Below are positions 1 to 9,228 of a stretch of 64,000 bases of DNA, piece by piece. A model generated the notes under the pieces. It was not told the DNA's origin. It saw only the letters and a list, made by a program, of their open reading frames with translations, and did not search any database. The DNA is taken from NCBI RefSeq assembly GCF_021739025.1, contig NZ_JAKKOT010000005.1, positions 248,001 to 312,000 on the forward strand. Reading direction: 5' to 3'. The stretch's first letter is position 1; the number at the start of each line of letters is the position of its first letter. The DNA is from Gordonia liuliyuniae. Its GTDB lineage: Bacteria > Actinomycetota > Actinomycetes > Mycobacteriales > Mycobacteriaceae. The position numbers were made by a program, and so were the translations under genes.

Positions 1-804
1 CGGCTCGGGCAGACCACGCCGCTTCCACTCGCGCGGGTAACCGACCGACACCTCCTCGAACCGGACGTCGTCGTACCAGGTGGTCCGCGGAATGTGCAGA
101 TGTCCGTAGACGCTGCACATCGCGTTGAAGCGGGTGTGCCAGTCCGCGGTCAGCTCGCTGCCGCACCACAGCGCGAACTCCGGGTACATGAGCACGTCGC
201 AGGGTTCGCGCCGCAACGGCCAATGGTTGATCAGGACCGTCTCCTCCGCCGGGTCGAGCGCTTCGAGACGTCGGAGCGTCTGCGCGACGCGGTCGCGGCC
301 CCACGCGTCGCGTGTGCCGAACGGCTCCGGCGACAGCAGGAACTCGTCGGTTGCGACCACGTTTCGGTCGCGGGCGACGGCCAAGGCCTGGAGCGCCGTC
401 GTGGTCCCTTCCGGTCGGAACGTGTAGTCGTACAGCAGGAACATGGGGACTACGCGCACCGGACCACTCCCGTCGCGCGGGTCGAACAGCGGGTAGATGT
501 CCTCGGGGGTGACGACGCCGATCTCCCGACACGCCTGGACGAGGTAGTCGTAGCGGGCCACCCCGAAGATCTGCAGCGGGTCCTTCGCCGTCGTGTACAA
601 CTCGTGGTTGCCAGGCACCCAGACGACCGTCTCGAAACGAGCCGCGAGACGGCGGAGGGTGTCGATGATGTCGTCGGTGCGTTCGGCGACGTCGCCTGCC
701 ACGATCAGCCAGTCGCCCTCCCCCGTCGGCCGGATCCGGTCGATCATGTCTTCGTTTCCACGATGCGCCACGTGCAGATCGCTGATCGCCCAGAGTGTCG
801 CCAT
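1..804 (-). CDS. PptH-like metallophosphoesterase (3' end outside window)
   Basis: Calcineurin-like metallophosphoesterase, open from an ATG at 804 to the left window edge (268 codons, no stop, so the C-terminus is missing). Metal-site motifs are visible: SDLHV near residue 8, GDV near residue 33, GNHE near residue 61, and a late YGHLH with the paired histidines of the family. The sequence resembles M. tuberculosis Rv2795c (PptH, a phosphopantetheinyl hydrolase encoded next to pptT). That family removes 4'-phosphopantetheine from acyl carrier proteins, so the role is inferred from resemblance. In M. tuberculosis pptT lies just downstream, which here would fall outside the window. An in-frame ATG at 813 is an alternative start. 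It diverges from the Nudix gene across 58 bp. Confidence 0.8.
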   Translation of the reverse strand, partial: MATLWAISDLHVAHRGNEDMIDRIRPTGEGDWLIVAGDVAERTDDIIDTLRRLAARFETVVWVPGNHELYTTAKDPLQIFGVARYDYLVQACREIGVVTPEDIYPLFDPRDGSGPVRVVPMFLLYDYTFRPEGTTTALQALAVARDRNVVATDEFLLSPEPFGTRDAWGRDRVAQTLRRLEALDPAEETVLINHWPLRREPCDVLMYPEFALWCGSELTADWHTRFNAMCSVYGHLHIPRTTWYDDVRFEEVSVGYPREWKRRGLPEP

Positions 805-850
805 GGCGACCATGCTGCCACGGCGGTACCGATCGGCACTCGCGTGGGAT

Positions 851-856
851 TACGGT
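851..856 (+). promoter_or_regulatory. -10 element, leaderless Nudix gene
   Basis: TACGGT matches TANNNT and ends 6 nt before the ATG at 863, so transcription would start at or within a base of the start codon. There is no well-spaced Shine-Dalgarno sequence. Confidence 0.55.
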
Positions 857-862
857 GGAGCG

Positions 863-1273
863 ATGACACGAGTACTCGCGGCCAGCGCCGTGATCGTCGA
901 CGACGTGGGCCGCGTCCTCCTCGTCCAACGTGGCCACGAACCCGAGAAGGGGCGCTGGTCGGTGCCCGGCGGCCACGTCGAAGACGGCGAGACATTCGCT
1001 GAGGCGGCGCGCCGAGAAGTGCTCGAAGAGACCGGCCTGCACGTGGAGATCGGCGTCGAGCTGTGGGCCGTCGAAGTGCCGTACGGCGAGTTCGGCGTGT
1101 TCGAGATTCACGACTTCGCGGCGACCGTCCTCGGCGGAACGCTGCACGCCGGTGACGATGCGGACGCAGTCCGGTGGTGCACCGACGACGAGCTGGACTC
1201 GCTGCCCCTCACGCGGGGGTTGGCCGGCCACCTCCGTCGAGCAGGCGTGATGTCTCGCCAGTCTCCCGTCTGA
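863..1273 (+). CDS. Nudix hydrolase
   Basis: A 136-residue single-domain Nudix protein. The 23-residue Nudix box runs from G37 to L59 and is complete (G-x5-E-x7-REVLEETGL), with the metal-binding REVLEE helix intact. The family hydrolyses nucleoside diphosphates linked to another moiety; the substrate cannot be read from the sequence. The WSVPGGHVEDGE context resembles MutT/ADP-ribose-type housecleaning enzymes. I place the start at ATG 863 although the frame is open upstream, because the upstream part reads as the antisense of the phosphoesterase and a TANNNT element sits exactly at leaderless distance. The gene stands alone, followed 35 bp later by another leaderless gene. Confidence 0.85.
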   Translation: MTRVLAASAVIVDDVGRVLLVQRGHEPEKGRWSVPGGHVEDGETFAEAARREVLEETGLHVEIGVELWAVEVPYGEFGVFEIHDFAATVLGGTLHAGDDADAVRWCTDDELDSLPLTRGLAGHLRRAGVMSRQSPV

Positions 1274-1296
1274 ACGACGCGGCCACCGCCGCGGCC

Positions 1297-1302
1297 TATG
1301 CT
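1297..1302 (+). promoter_or_regulatory. -10 element, leaderless membrane-protein gene
   Basis: TATGCT (TANNNT) ends 6 nt before the GTG at 1309, the spacing of an actinobacterial leaderless promoter. It lies in the short gap after the Nudix stop codon. Confidence 0.5.
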
Positions 1303-1308
1303 CGCGCT

Positions 1309-1839
1309 GTGAGCGCACTTCTACGGGCCGCGTCCGGTACGGCCGTCCTCGCCGTGTCCAGCTGCATCCCAGCGGTCATGTTCACGATGTCGACGACGCT
1401 CGAACCGTGGCTGATCGTCCTCGTGTTGCTCGCGAACGCCGTCGCCTACAGCGCCTTCCTCGCTGTGTACGCGAAAGCCGACCGCAAGCGGGCCGCCGCG
1501 TACACCGCGCTCGGATCAACGATCATCCCGCTGGCCGCGGCCCTGCTCTCCGGCGATCTCACCGTGCCGGTCCTGATCGGCTGGCCGTGCACGTATGTCC
1601 TCGCGTGGTCGGTCGCACGGGGGCGCAGTATCGGCGTCCTCGGCGTGATCGGGGCCTCCCTCGTCACCGGACTGGGCTACTTCTGCATGTTCGTCTTCAT
1701 TATCGGCTCCGCGTTGAGCGACGACCCGATGACGACCACGGTCACCGGAGCCGCCGTCATCAGCAGCGTCACCGCGCTCGCTGCGAACGGCGTCCTGCGC
1801 ATGGAAGTCGCCGTGCGCGAATCGATCCGGGCCGCCTGA
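1309..1839 (+). CDS. Small polytopic membrane protein
   Basis: A 176-residue protein I cannot assign to a named family. It holds about five to six hydrophobic segments separated by short polar turns: one just after the N-terminus, a pair around residues 25-60 broken by KADRKR, one around 70-85, another near 90-105, and two closer to the end. The C-terminal tail is amphipathic and charged. I start at GTG 1309 because of the TANNNT element 6 nt upstream; the frame is open further upstream but that part is Arg/Pro-rich antisense of the Nudix gene. No conserved catalytic motif is visible. A small integral membrane protein or transporter-like subunit is the most that can be said. Confidence 0.6.
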   Translation: MSALLRAASGTAVLAVSSCIPAVMFTMSTTLEPWLIVLVLLANAVAYSAFLAVYAKADRKRAAAYTALGSTIIPLAAALLSGDLTVPVLIGWPCTYVLAWSVARGRSIGVLGVIGASLVTGLGYFCMFVFIIGSALSDDPMTTTVTGAAVISSVTALAANGVLRMEVAVRESIRAA

Positions 1840-1917
1840 GATCACCCTGGCAGACCGCTCCCCGAGCGGGCTGAACAAGGACACGATCGAGCCCTTCTGC
1901 CGCACCGAGGCCGGGCG

Positions 1918-1923
1918 TACGGT
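1918..1923 (+). promoter_or_regulatory. -10 element, leaderless reductase gene
   Basis: TACGGT ends 6 nt before ATG 1930, identical in sequence and spacing to the element in front of the Nudix gene. Confidence 0.55.
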
Positions 1924-1929
1924 GGGGTC

Positions 1930-3114
1930 ATGAGCGACGCACAGGTGATCATCGGTGGAGGATTGGCGGGCGCGAAAGCTGCGGAGGCGCTCCGCGATCA
2001 AGGGTACGACGCGGCGATCGTGCTGATCGCCGAGGAGCAGCATCTCCCCTACGAGCGACCACCGCTCTCGAAGGGATACCTCGCGGGCAGCGACGAGCGC
2101 GCGGACGCGTTCACCTTCGACGCGGACTGGTATGTGGCCCACGACATCGACGTCCGGATCGGTGTCCGCGCCGTTCGTATCGACCGCGACGCGCACGAGG
2201 TGCATCTCGACGACGGAACATCCGTCGCGTACTCGAAGCTATTGCTGGCGACCGGTTCGTCGTCGCGACGCATGGACGGCGCCGACGGAGCGCTCTATCT
2301 GCGGAGCATCGACCAGTCCGAGCAGATCCGCGACGCCATCGGCCCGGGGCGGCACCTCGTGGTAGTCGGCGGCGGTTGGATAGGCCTGGAAGTCGCCGCC
2401 ACCGCACGCCAGTCGGGCAGCGACGTCACGCTGATAGAACCCCAGGAGCAGCCGTTGGAGAAGATCCTCGGCTCGCGGATCGGACGTGTGTTCGCCGACC
2501 TGCACCGCGAGCACGGGGTCGACCTCCGACTCGGCGTGGGCGTCGACACGGTGGCGCCCCGATCGGTCACGACCGGCGACGGAGATCAGATTCCCGCCGA
2601 CGCTGTCCTCGTCGGCATCGGCGCCGTCCCGAACGTCGACCTCGCCCGCGACGCCGGATTGGATGTCTCCAACGGCGTCGACGTGAACGCGCGCCTGCAG
2701 ACCAGCGACCCCGACATCTATGCGGTCGGCGACATCGCCAACCACGATCACCCGACGCTCGGGCGTCTGCGCGTGGAGCACTGGGCGAACGCCCAGAATC
2801 AGCCAGCGGTCGCGGTCGCGAACATGCTCGGCGGCACACAGGTCTATGACCGCCTCCCCTACTTCTTCACCGACCAGTACGACCTCGGCATGGAGTACCG
2901 CGGATACGCGTCGGGCGAGAACGCCGTCGTCGTCCGCGGCGACACTGCGACGCGCGAGTTCCTCGCCTTCTGGCTCGCCGACGGCGCCGTCGGCGCAGGT
3001 ATGAACGTGAACATCTGGGATCAGGGCGACGCCATCGCCGAACTCATCGCATCCGGGAGGACCGTGGACGTCGACAGGCTCGCCGATCCGAACGTCCCCC
3101 TCGACGAGGTCTGA
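1930..3114 (+). CDS. FAD-dependent ferredoxin/rubredoxin reductase family protein
   Basis: A 394-residue class I pyridine-nucleotide-disulfide oxidoreductase-like flavoprotein. The FAD Rossmann motif GGGLAG lies at residues 9-14, the NAD(P)H Rossmann motif GGGWIG near residues 146-151, and the second FAD motif (DIYAVGDIA) near residue 265. The last 80 or so residues resemble the Reductase_C domain of ferredoxin reductases that serve oxygenases and P450s. There is no CxxxxC redox pair, which separates it from the mycothione reductase in this window. Its likely role is electron transfer from NAD(P)H to a small iron-sulfur or rubredoxin partner; no partner is adjacent. It converges on dinF with only 3 bp between the stop codons. 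Confidence 0.85.
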   Translation: MSDAQVIIGGGLAGAKAAEALRDQGYDAAIVLIAEEQHLPYERPPLSKGYLAGSDERADAFTFDADWYVAHDIDVRIGVRAVRIDRDAHEVHLDDGTSVAYSKLLLATGSSSRRMDGADGALYLRSIDQSEQIRDAIGPGRHLVVVGGGWIGLEVAATARQSGSDVTLIEPQEQPLEKILGSRIGRVFADLHREHGVDLRLGVGVDTVAPRSVTTGDGDQIPADAVLVGIGAVPNVDLARDAGLDVSNGVDVNARLQTSDPDIYAVGDIANHDHPTLGRLRVEHWANAQNQPAVAVANMLGGTQVYDRLPYFFTDQYDLGMEYRGYASGENAVVVRGDTATREFLAFWLADGAVGAGMNVNIWDQGDAIAELIASGRTVDVDRLADPNVPLDEV

Positions 3115-3117
3115 CCC

Positions 3118-4392
3118 CTACCGCACCCACGCTCCGGAACGGACCCGCCAGGCGACGGCTCCGAGCCGCGTGAGCATGAAGAGCAGCAGGCCCGTCCAGA
3201 TTCCGGCAAGCCCCCAGTCGAAGACGAGGGACAGCCAGATCATCGGGAAGAACGCGCACAGAGCGCCGGCGAGCGTCGCGGTCCGCAGGAACGCGGCGTC
3301 TCCGCTGCCGAGCAGAACGCCGTCCAACGCGAACACGATTCCGGCAATGGGCAGCATCGCGACGAAGAACCACCACGGGGTGGTGATCGCGTCGAGGACC
3401 GCGGCGTCCGAACTGAAGATCTTCGGCAGCACGCCTGCGCCGGCCGCCAGCGTCGCGGCGAGCACCGCAGACACCGCGAGCGACGTCCCGGTGACGCTGC
3501 GGGCAGTACGTCGAGCGACATCGAAAGTCTTGGCGCCCAACGCCGCGCCGACGAGTTGCTGCGCGGCGATCGCGAGGGAGTCGAGCAGCAGCGACGTGAA
3601 CTCCCACAATTGCAGCACGACCTGATGCGCGGCCACCTGCGCGACGCCGAAGCGGGCGGCGACCGCGGCAGCCGACACGAAACAGATCTGGAATGACAGA
3701 CTCCGCACGATGAGATCGCGGCCCATCCGCACCTGCGCGGCGATCACCGAACGATCCGGGGCGAGACCGGCGGGCGCTGCGCGGACCAACCGTGTACCGA
3801 AGAGCACACCGGTGATCGACTGCCCGACGAGATTGGCTACCGCACTGCCGTTGAGTCCCAGACGAGGCAGACCGGCCACCCCGTGTACCAACCCGACGCA
3901 CAGCACGGCGCCGACAGCGAGGCCGCCCACCACGTAGTAGACGGGTCGACGCGTGTCCTGAACGCCGCGCAACCACCCGTTCCCCGCCATCGCGACGAGA
4001 ATCAACGGCACACCGAACACTGCGATCCGCAACCATCCCGCAGCGTCTGCGGCGACCGTCTCGTCGGGGACGAGAGCGCCGGTCACCCACGGTGCTGCCA
4101 GCCAGCCGACCACCACAATCACGGCGCCGACACCGAGCGCGATCCAGGTCGCCTGCACGCCCTCGACGATCGCGCGATCACGGTCGCCGCTGCCGTACGC
4201 GCGCGCAGACCGCGCCGTCGTCCCGTACGACAGGAACGTCAACTGGGTGCTGATGACCGACAGGACGAGCGTCGCGACCGCCAACGCGGCGAGCTCGGCG
4301 GCGCCGAGACGACCGACGACCGCGAGGTCGAGCATGAGGTAGAGCGGCGGCGCGACGAGCACGACGAGCGCCGACGCGGCGAGCCGGAGCAC
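3118..4392 (-). CDS. dinF: MATE-family efflux protein, DinF type
   Basis: A 424-residue multidrug and toxic compound extrusion (MATE) family protein with about 12 hydrophobic segments, matching the position of Rv2836c dinF downstream of the nrnA homologue. MATE proteins exchange cations for drugs or metabolites across the inner membrane; the substrate here is unknown. The N-terminus is short: the only usable start after the in-frame nrnA stop (TAG) is the GTG at 4392, so the first transmembrane helix begins almost at residue 1. The gap to nrnA is 6 bp, consistent with one transcript. It converges tail-to-tail on the reductase gene. Confidence 0.85.
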   Translation of the reverse strand: MLRLAASALVVLVAPPLYLMLDLAVVGRLGAAELAALAVATLVLSVISTQLTFLSYGTTARSARAYGSGDRDRAIVEGVQATWIALGVGAVIVVVGWLAAPWVTGALVPDETVAADAAGWLRIAVFGVPLILVAMAGNGWLRGVQDTRRPVYYVVGGLAVGAVLCVGLVHGVAGLPRLGLNGSAVANLVGQSITGVLFGTRLVRAAPAGLAPDRSVIAAQVRMGRDLIVRSLSFQICFVSAAAVAARFGVAQVAAHQVVLQLWEFTSLLLDSLAIAAQQLVGAALGAKTFDVARRTARSVTGTSLAVSAVLAATLAAGAGVLPKIFSSDAAVLDAITTPWWFFVAMLPIAGIVFALDGVLLGSGDAAFLRTATLAGALCAFFPMIWLSLVFDWGLAGIWTGLLLFMLTRLGAVAWRVRSGAWVR

Positions 4393-4398
4393 GAGTGC

Positions 4399-5355
4399 CT
4401 ACAGTTGAGCGCGCAACCGGGCGATGACGTCGGCCGCCGTCCCCGAATCGGAGTATCCAGCGGCGCGGGTGTGCCCACCGCCACCGAGAGCACGCGCCAC
4501 CGGAACGAGGTCGACGGACGTCTTGCTGCGCAGCGACACCGTCCACTCGCCGGGCGTCGCCTCCTTGAAGACTGCCGCCACTTCGGCTTCGCGCGCAGTC
4601 CGGACGACGTCGATGACGCTCTCCGAATCGTCCCAGGCGAGTCCGGCCATCTCATCGGCGGTGACCGTCGCGTACACCAGACCTCGACCGTCGCACGCCT
4701 GCTCGTCGAGCACGGACGTGCCCAGAACGGTAGAGACCATCTGCAGCCACGAGTACGGGTGCGAGTCGAGCAGCGCACGACTCCACTGCGCCGCGTCCAC
4801 CCCCGATTCGAGGAGTCGGGCCGCGACATGGAACGACGCCGGCCGCGCCCACTTGAACGAACCCGTGTCGGTGACCAGCCCCGCATACAGGCAGGTCGCG
4901 ATGTCGGACGTCAGATCGACGCCGAGCTCGTCCAACACTTGCAGCACCAGCACCGCTGTGCAATCCGACTCGGGATCGATGAAATCGAGATCACCGAATC
5001 CCGCATTCGACACGTGGTGATCGATGCAGACTCGGGTGTCCGCCGCCGTGAACACGTCCTCGTAGGCGCCGAGACGACTGACCGTCGCCGCATCGACCGC
5101 GACCGCGACCTCGCCCGGCGCGGGAGGGGTCAACGGCGCGATGAGGTCGGCGCCGGGCAGCTCGTGCAGCACACCGGGCAACGTCTCCGGACCGGAGAAC
5201 CCGCACCGTACGGCGACGCCGAGGGACCTCAGTCCGAGGCCGAGCCCCAGCGCACTGCCGATCGTGTCGGGGTCGGGTCGGACGTGACTGATGATCACGA
5301 CCGAAGCCCGGTCACGTAGCGCGTCTGCTATCTGTGCTGCGGACGCCCGCGTCAC
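4399..5355 (-). CDS. nrnA: DHH/DHHA1 phosphoesterase, NrnA-like oligoribonuclease/pAp phosphatase
   Basis: A 318-residue DHH-family phosphoesterase at the position of Rv2837c. Motif I reads [11 protein letters not shown] (H24 to S34), the DHH motif is IDHHVSN (D112, H113, H114), and the C-terminal DHHA1 substrate-binding loop GGGHTRAAG is present. In mycobacteria the family degrades nanoRNA, 3'-phosphoadenosine 5'-phosphate and cyclic-di-AMP derivatives; which of these applies here is inference. The start is a GTG whose last bases overlap the rbfA stop (GTGA, 4-bp overlap), implying translational coupling in the infB-rbfA-nrnA-dinF operon. Confidence 0.9.
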   Translation of the reverse strand: MTRASAAQIADALRDRASVVIISHVRPDPDTIGSALGLGLGLRSLGVAVRCGFSGPETLPGVLHELPGADLIAPLTPPAPGEVAVAVDAATVSRLGAYEDVFTAADTRVCIDHHVSNAGFGDLDFIDPESDCTAVLVLQVLDELGVDLTSDIATCLYAGLVTDTGSFKWARPASFHVAARLLESGVDAAQWSRALLDSHPYSWLQMVSTVLGTSVLDEQACDGRGLVYATVTADEMAGLAWDDSESVIDVVRTAREAEVAAVFKEATPGEWTVSLRSKTSVDLVPVARALGGGGHTRAAGYSDSGTAADVIARLRAQL

Positions 5356-5879
5356 CCGCGTCGGTCCTCACCGGACGAGCGTTCGTCCCCAGTAAGACCC
5401 ACAGCGGGGTCATGGAGCTCATCGGCTTCGGAATCATCGGCTTCGGAATCGCCGTCATGCCGGTAGGGGTCGCTGTCGCCCGCAGGCTTCGCTTCCTCTG
5501 CGGCCCGCGCCACCATCTCGTCCTGTGCGCGCGCACGAGCCAACAGCTCGTCCATCGCGCGTGTCGCGTCCGGCACCGTGTCCAATTCGAACCGGAGGCT
5601 CGGAGTGAACCGGACGCCGGTTCCTGCGCCGACCTTGGAACGCAGCGCCCCGGTGGCGGCGGCCAGGCCGGCCGCCGCCCCCACGACATCCGGTTCGGCG
5701 TCGACCGATTCGCCCATCACCGTGTAGAACACCGTCGCATCGTGCAGATCCCCGGTCACCCTACAATCCGTGATCGTCACGTGGGCCAGGCGGGGATCCT
5801 TGATCTCCGACCCGATAGCGCTCGCCACTATGGTGGTGATCCGCTTCGCGAGCCGCGCGGCTCGTGCATGATCGACCAT
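5352..5879 (-). CDS. rbfA: Ribosome-binding factor A
   Basis: RbfA, 175 residues, binds the 30S subunit during late 16S rRNA maturation. The KH-like core covers about residues 1-120 with the family signatures EIKDPRL and the [12 protein letters not shown] strand. The last 50 residues form a charged, Asp/Glu/Ser-rich tail beyond the usual bacterial length, with a DDSEAD-type acidic repeat; such extensions are common in actinobacteria. The ATG start overlaps the stop of the tiny upstream frame (TGATG) and the stop overlaps the nrnA start. Confidence 0.93.
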   Translation of the reverse strand: MVDHARAARLAKRITTIVASAIGSEIKDPRLAHVTITDCRVTGDLHDATVFYTVMGESVDAEPDVVGAAAGLAAATGALRSKVGAGTGVRFTPSLRFELDTVPDATRAMDELLARARAQDEMVARAAEEAKPAGDSDPYRHDGDSEADDSEADELHDPAVGLTGDERSSGEDRRG

Positions 5880-5953
5880 CAGTCTCGTGCCTTCTCCACC
5901 GTCTCGTAGCTCTTGCTGACGTCGACTGCGTTGAACTCCTGCGACGCCGTCAT
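5879..5953 (-). CDS. Putative 24-residue ORF duplicating the infB C-terminus
   Basis: A 25-codon frame fills the infB-rbfA gap exactly. Its ATG overlaps the infB stop as TGATG, and its TGA overlaps the rbfA ATG as TGATG. The C-terminal residues [10 protein letters not shown] mirror the infB ending [10 protein letters not shown], and the nucleotide match over the last 48 bases is about three quarters by hand alignment. I read it as a tandem duplication of the end of infB that kept a reading frame and both overlapping start/stop junctions. It could be a translated microprotein, or only a device that hands ribosomes from infB to rbfA. There is no independent evidence of translation. Confidence 0.4.
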   Translation of the reverse strand: MTASQEFNAVDVSKSYETVEKARD

Positions 5954-8808
5954 CAATCCCTCGCCTTCTCGATCATTTCGTAGGTCTCGATGACGTCGTC
6001 GACCTTGATGTCGCCGTAGGTGAGCGTCAGACCGCACTCGAAGCCTTCGCGGACCTCGGTGACATCGTCCTTCTCACGACGCAGCGACGACACGGTCAGG
6101 TTCTCGGCGACCACGGTGTTGTCACGCAGCAGACGCGCCTTGGCGTTGCGACGGACCACACCCGACTGCACCATGCAGCCTGCGATGTTGCCGACCTTGG
6201 ACGACTTGAAGATCGCGCGGATCTCGGTGCGGCCCAACTCGACTTCTTCGTAGATCGGCTTGAGCATGCCCTTGAGCGCTGCTTCGATCTCCTCGATCGC
6301 CCGATAGATCACCGAGTAGTAGCGGATCTCGACGCCTTCGCGGTTCGCCAACTCCGTCGCCTTGCCTTCAGCACGGACGTTGAAGCCGATGATGATCGCG
6401 TCGGACGCGGCAGCGAGGTTGACGTTGGTCTCCGTGACGCCACCGACACCGCGGTCGATGATGCGCAACGACACCTCGTCGTCGATCTCGATGCCCAGGA
6501 GCGCCTCTTCGAGGGCCTCGACCGTACCCGAGTTGTCGCCCTTGAGGATCAGGTTGAGCTGGCTGGTCTCCTTGAGAGCCGAGTCCAGGTCTTCCAGACT
6601 GATGCGCTTGCGGCTGCGTGCGGCCAGCGCATTGCGCTTGCGCGCATTACGACGGTCCGCGATCTGACGCGCGGTCCGATCCTCTTCGACGACCAGCAGG
6701 TTGTCGCCTGCGCCCGGGACGGACGTGAAGCCGACCACCTGCACCGGACGGGACGGCCGCGCTTCCGCGACGTCCTCGCCGTGCTCGTCGACCATGCGAC
6801 GGACGCGACCGTAGGCGTCGCCCGCGACGATCGAGTCACCGACCCGCAGGGTGCCGCGCTGGATGAGCACCGTCGCCACCGGACCGCGACCGCGGTCGAG
6901 GTGCGCTTCGATGGCCACACCCTGTGCGTCCATGTCGGGGTTGGCACGCAGATCGAGCGATGCGTCGGCCGTCAACAGCACGGCTTCGAGCAGTGCGTCG
7001 ATGTTCTCGCCCTGCTTCGCCGAGATATCGACGAACATCGTCTCGCCGCCGTATTCCTCGGGGATCAGACCGTACTCGGTTAGCTGGCCGCGGATCTTCT
7101 GCGGGTCAGCGCCTTCCTTGTCGATCTTGTTGACCGCCACGACGATCGGCACGTCAGCCGCCTGCGCGTGGTTCACTGCCTCCACCGTCTGCGGCATGAC
7201 GCCGTCGTCGGCGGCGACCACGAGGATCGCGATGTCGGTGGCCTTGGCGCCACGGGCACGCATGGCGGTGAACGCCTCGTGACCCGGGGTGTCGATGAAC
7301 GTGATCAGGCGATCGTCACCGTTGAGGTGAGTGTTCACCTGGTACGCACCGATGTGCTGGGTGATGCCGCCGGCCTCCGAACCGCCGACGTTCTCCTTAC
7401 GGATCGTGTCGAGCAGTCGCGTCTTACCGTGGTCGACGTGACCCATGACGGTCACCACCGGCGGACGCTGCTGGAGATCTTCTTCGTCGCCTTCGTCCTC
7501 GCCGTAGGTGAGGTCGAACTTCTCGAGAAGCTCGCGGTCCTCGTCCTCCGGGCTGACGACCTGGACGCTGTAATTCATCTCCGAGCCGAGCAGCTCGAGC
7601 GTCTCGTCGTTGACCGACTCGGTCGCCGTCACCATCTCGCCGAGGTTGAACAACGCCTGGACGAGCGCTGCCGGGTTGGCGTCGATCTTCTCCGCGAAAT
7701 CCGACAGTGATGCGCCGCGGGCGAGACGGATGGTCTCACCGTTGCCGCGAGGCAGACGGACGCCGCCGACTGCGGGAGCCTGCATCGAGTCGTACTCTTG
7801 ACGCTTCTGACGCTTCGACTTGCGTCCACGGCGCGGGGCGCCGCCCGGACGTCCGAACGCACCCGCGGCACCGCCGCGACCACGATTGCCGCCACCGGGA
7901 CGACCGCGGAAACCGCCGCCTGCCGGTGCGCCGCCACCGGGACCGCCACCACCGGGGCCGCCACGGAAACCGCCGCCGCCGGGGCGACCGCCGCCGCCAC
8001 GACCGCCCGGTCGTGCGTCGGGACGAGCCGCCCGCTGCGGCATCGCACCCGGCGACGGACGGGACGGCATGTTGCCGGGGCTAGGACGGGGACCGCCCTG
8101 ACCTGCGGGCGGACGGCCGGAGCCTGCGCCCTGCTGGCCGGGACGTCCCGCACCGGGACGACCGCCGCCGGGGCGGGGTCCACCCTGGCCGGGGCCGGGA
8201 CGCGGCCCCTGCGGGCGGGGCGTCGGCGCGGGCGCCGATGAGAACGGGTTGTTGCCGACACGCGGGGTGCGCGGGCCGGGACGCGGACCCGGGCGGGGTC
8301 CGGGAGCCTTCTGACCACCGGGCGCGGGCGCCGATGCGGCGGGAGCCTGCGGAGTCTCCGGCTTCGGGGCCGGAGTGGGTGCGGGCGCCGGAGTCGGGGC
8401 CGGCGCGGGCTTCGGTCCGGGGCGCGGGCCCGGGGTCGACGCCGACTTCGGCCCCGGAGCGGCCGGAGCCGATGCTTCGGGAGCGGACGGCGCAGCCGGG
8501 GCCGGCTTCGGGGCTCCGGGCTTGGGGCCGCCCGGCTTGGCCGCCGACGGCTTGGGGGACGACGGCTTCTGTGAAGCGCTCTGGGACGAGTCGCTCTGGG
8601 ACGACTCTTTCTGGGACGACGCCTTCTGGACGTCACCTCCGGCGTCGCCGCCGGAGAAAGATTCGCGGAGTCGACGGGCCACGGGGGCCTCGACTGTCGA
8701 TGACGCGGACTTGACGAACTCGCCTTGTTCCTTCAGACGTTCCAGCACCTTCTTGCTGGGGACGCCGATCTCCTTGGCCAGTTCGTGAACGCGGGCCTTG
8801 CCTGCCAC
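5953..8808 (-). CDS. infB: Translation initiation factor IF-2
   Basis: IF-2, 951 residues, is the GTPase that delivers initiator tRNA to the 30S subunit. Domain order: a short IF2_N helical domain ([19 protein letters not shown]) in the first 50 residues, a very long Pro/Ala/Gly/Arg-rich disordered region to about residue 330, a second IF2_N-like segment, the G domain with GHVDHGKT near residue 455 and NKID further on, then beta-barrel domains and the C-terminal fMet-tRNA-binding domain. I chose GTG 8808 ([10 protein letters not shown]) because GAGGAG lies 5 nt upstream, rather than the GTG four codons earlier. It ends in EKARD, the sequence duplicated immediately downstream. Confidence 0.96.
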   Translation of the reverse strand: MAGKARVHELAKEIGVPSKKVLERLKEQGEFVKSASSTVEAPVARRLRESFSGGDAGGDVQKASSQKESSQSDSSQSASQKPSSPKPSAAKPGGPKPGAPKPAPAAPSAPEASAPAAPGPKSASTPGPRPGPKPAPAPTPAPAPTPAPKPETPQAPAASAPAPGGQKAPGPRPGPRPGPRTPRVGNNPFSSAPAPTPRPQGPRPGPGQGGPRPGGGRPGAGRPGQQGAGSGRPPAGQGGPRPSPGNMPSRPSPGAMPQRAARPDARPGGRGGGGRPGGGGFRGGPGGGGPGGGAPAGGGFRGRPGGGNRGRGGAAGAFGRPGGAPRRGRKSKRQKRQEYDSMQAPAVGGVRLPRGNGETIRLARGASLSDFAEKIDANPAALVQALFNLGEMVTATESVNDETLELLGSEMNYSVQVVSPEDEDRELLEKFDLTYGEDEGDEEDLQQRPPVVTVMGHVDHGKTRLLDTIRKENVGGSEAGGITQHIGAYQVNTHLNGDDRLITFIDTPGHEAFTAMRARGAKATDIAILVVAADDGVMPQTVEAVNHAQAADVPIVVAVNKIDKEGADPQKIRGQLTEYGLIPEEYGGETMFVDISAKQGENIDALLEAVLLTADASLDLRANPDMDAQGVAIEAHLDRGRGPVATVLIQRGTLRVGDSIVAGDAYGRVRRMVDEHGEDVAEARPSRPVQVVGFTSVPGAGDNLLVVEEDRTARQIADRRNARKRNALAARSRKRISLEDLDSALKETSQLNLILKGDNSGTVEALEEALLGIEIDDEVSLRIIDRGVGGVTETNVNLAAASDAIIIGFNVRAEGKATELANREGVEIRYYSVIYRAIEEIEAALKGMLKPIYEEVELGRTEIRAIFKSSKVGNIAGCMVQSGVVRRNAKARLLRDNTVVAENLTVSSLRREKDDVTEVREGFECGLTLTYGDIKVDDVIETYEMIEKARD

Positions 8809-8928
8809 TGCTCTCCTCACTTGGAGGTCGAGCGGGCATCCCGCTGCGACCTCAGTTAATTCGGGTCAACGTGCTCATCGTGGAGACTTCACGGTGTGCT
8901 CATGTCTTCTGCTACCTGTCCTGATTCC

Positions 8929-9225
8929 CTACGGAATCGTCTCGGTGATCTCGACGATCAGATCGGCGAGGTCGTCGGGGGCCACGGTGAAACCGCGATC
9001 CCGTAGCGCCGGTCCGAATGCCTTGCGCCGCACCGCTGCCGACACGCAGTCGGGGTCGCGATGCAGCCAGGCTCCTCGTCCCGGCAGCGTCCTGCTCACA
9101 TCTACCACGACGGTCTGCGTACTGTCGGGCGCCGGTCGCACGACTCGAACCAGGGATGATGCGAGATCGCGGCGTCGGCATCCGATGCACGTGCGGACCG
9201 GAACGGTCGACGTTAGAGGAGCCAT
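8929..9225 (-). CDS. rnpM: YlxR/RnpM family RNA-binding protein (DUF448)
   Basis: A 98-residue DUF448 protein with the family signature RTCIGCRRRD near the N-terminus and GRGAWLHRDPDC in the middle. YlxR family members sit between nusA and infB in most bacteria; some act as RNase P modulators or nucleoid-associated regulators, so any specific role here is inference. It follows nusA by 3 bp, so the two are one transcript. A 120-bp gap before infB carries the infB Shine-Dalgarno sequence but no other recognisable element. Confidence 0.85.
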   Translation of the reverse strand: MAPLTSTVPVRTCIGCRRRDLASSLVRVVRPAPDSTQTVVVDVSRTLPGRGAWLHRDPDCVSAAVRRKAFGPALRDRGFTVAPDDLADLIVEITETIP

Positions 9226-9228
9226 CGA

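Noticed and set aside
7800-8640. Long Pro/Gly/Arg-rich repeat region as a separate gene or fusion
   Set aside because: It is the usual disordered N-terminal extension of actinobacterial IF-2, in frame with both flanking conserved parts.
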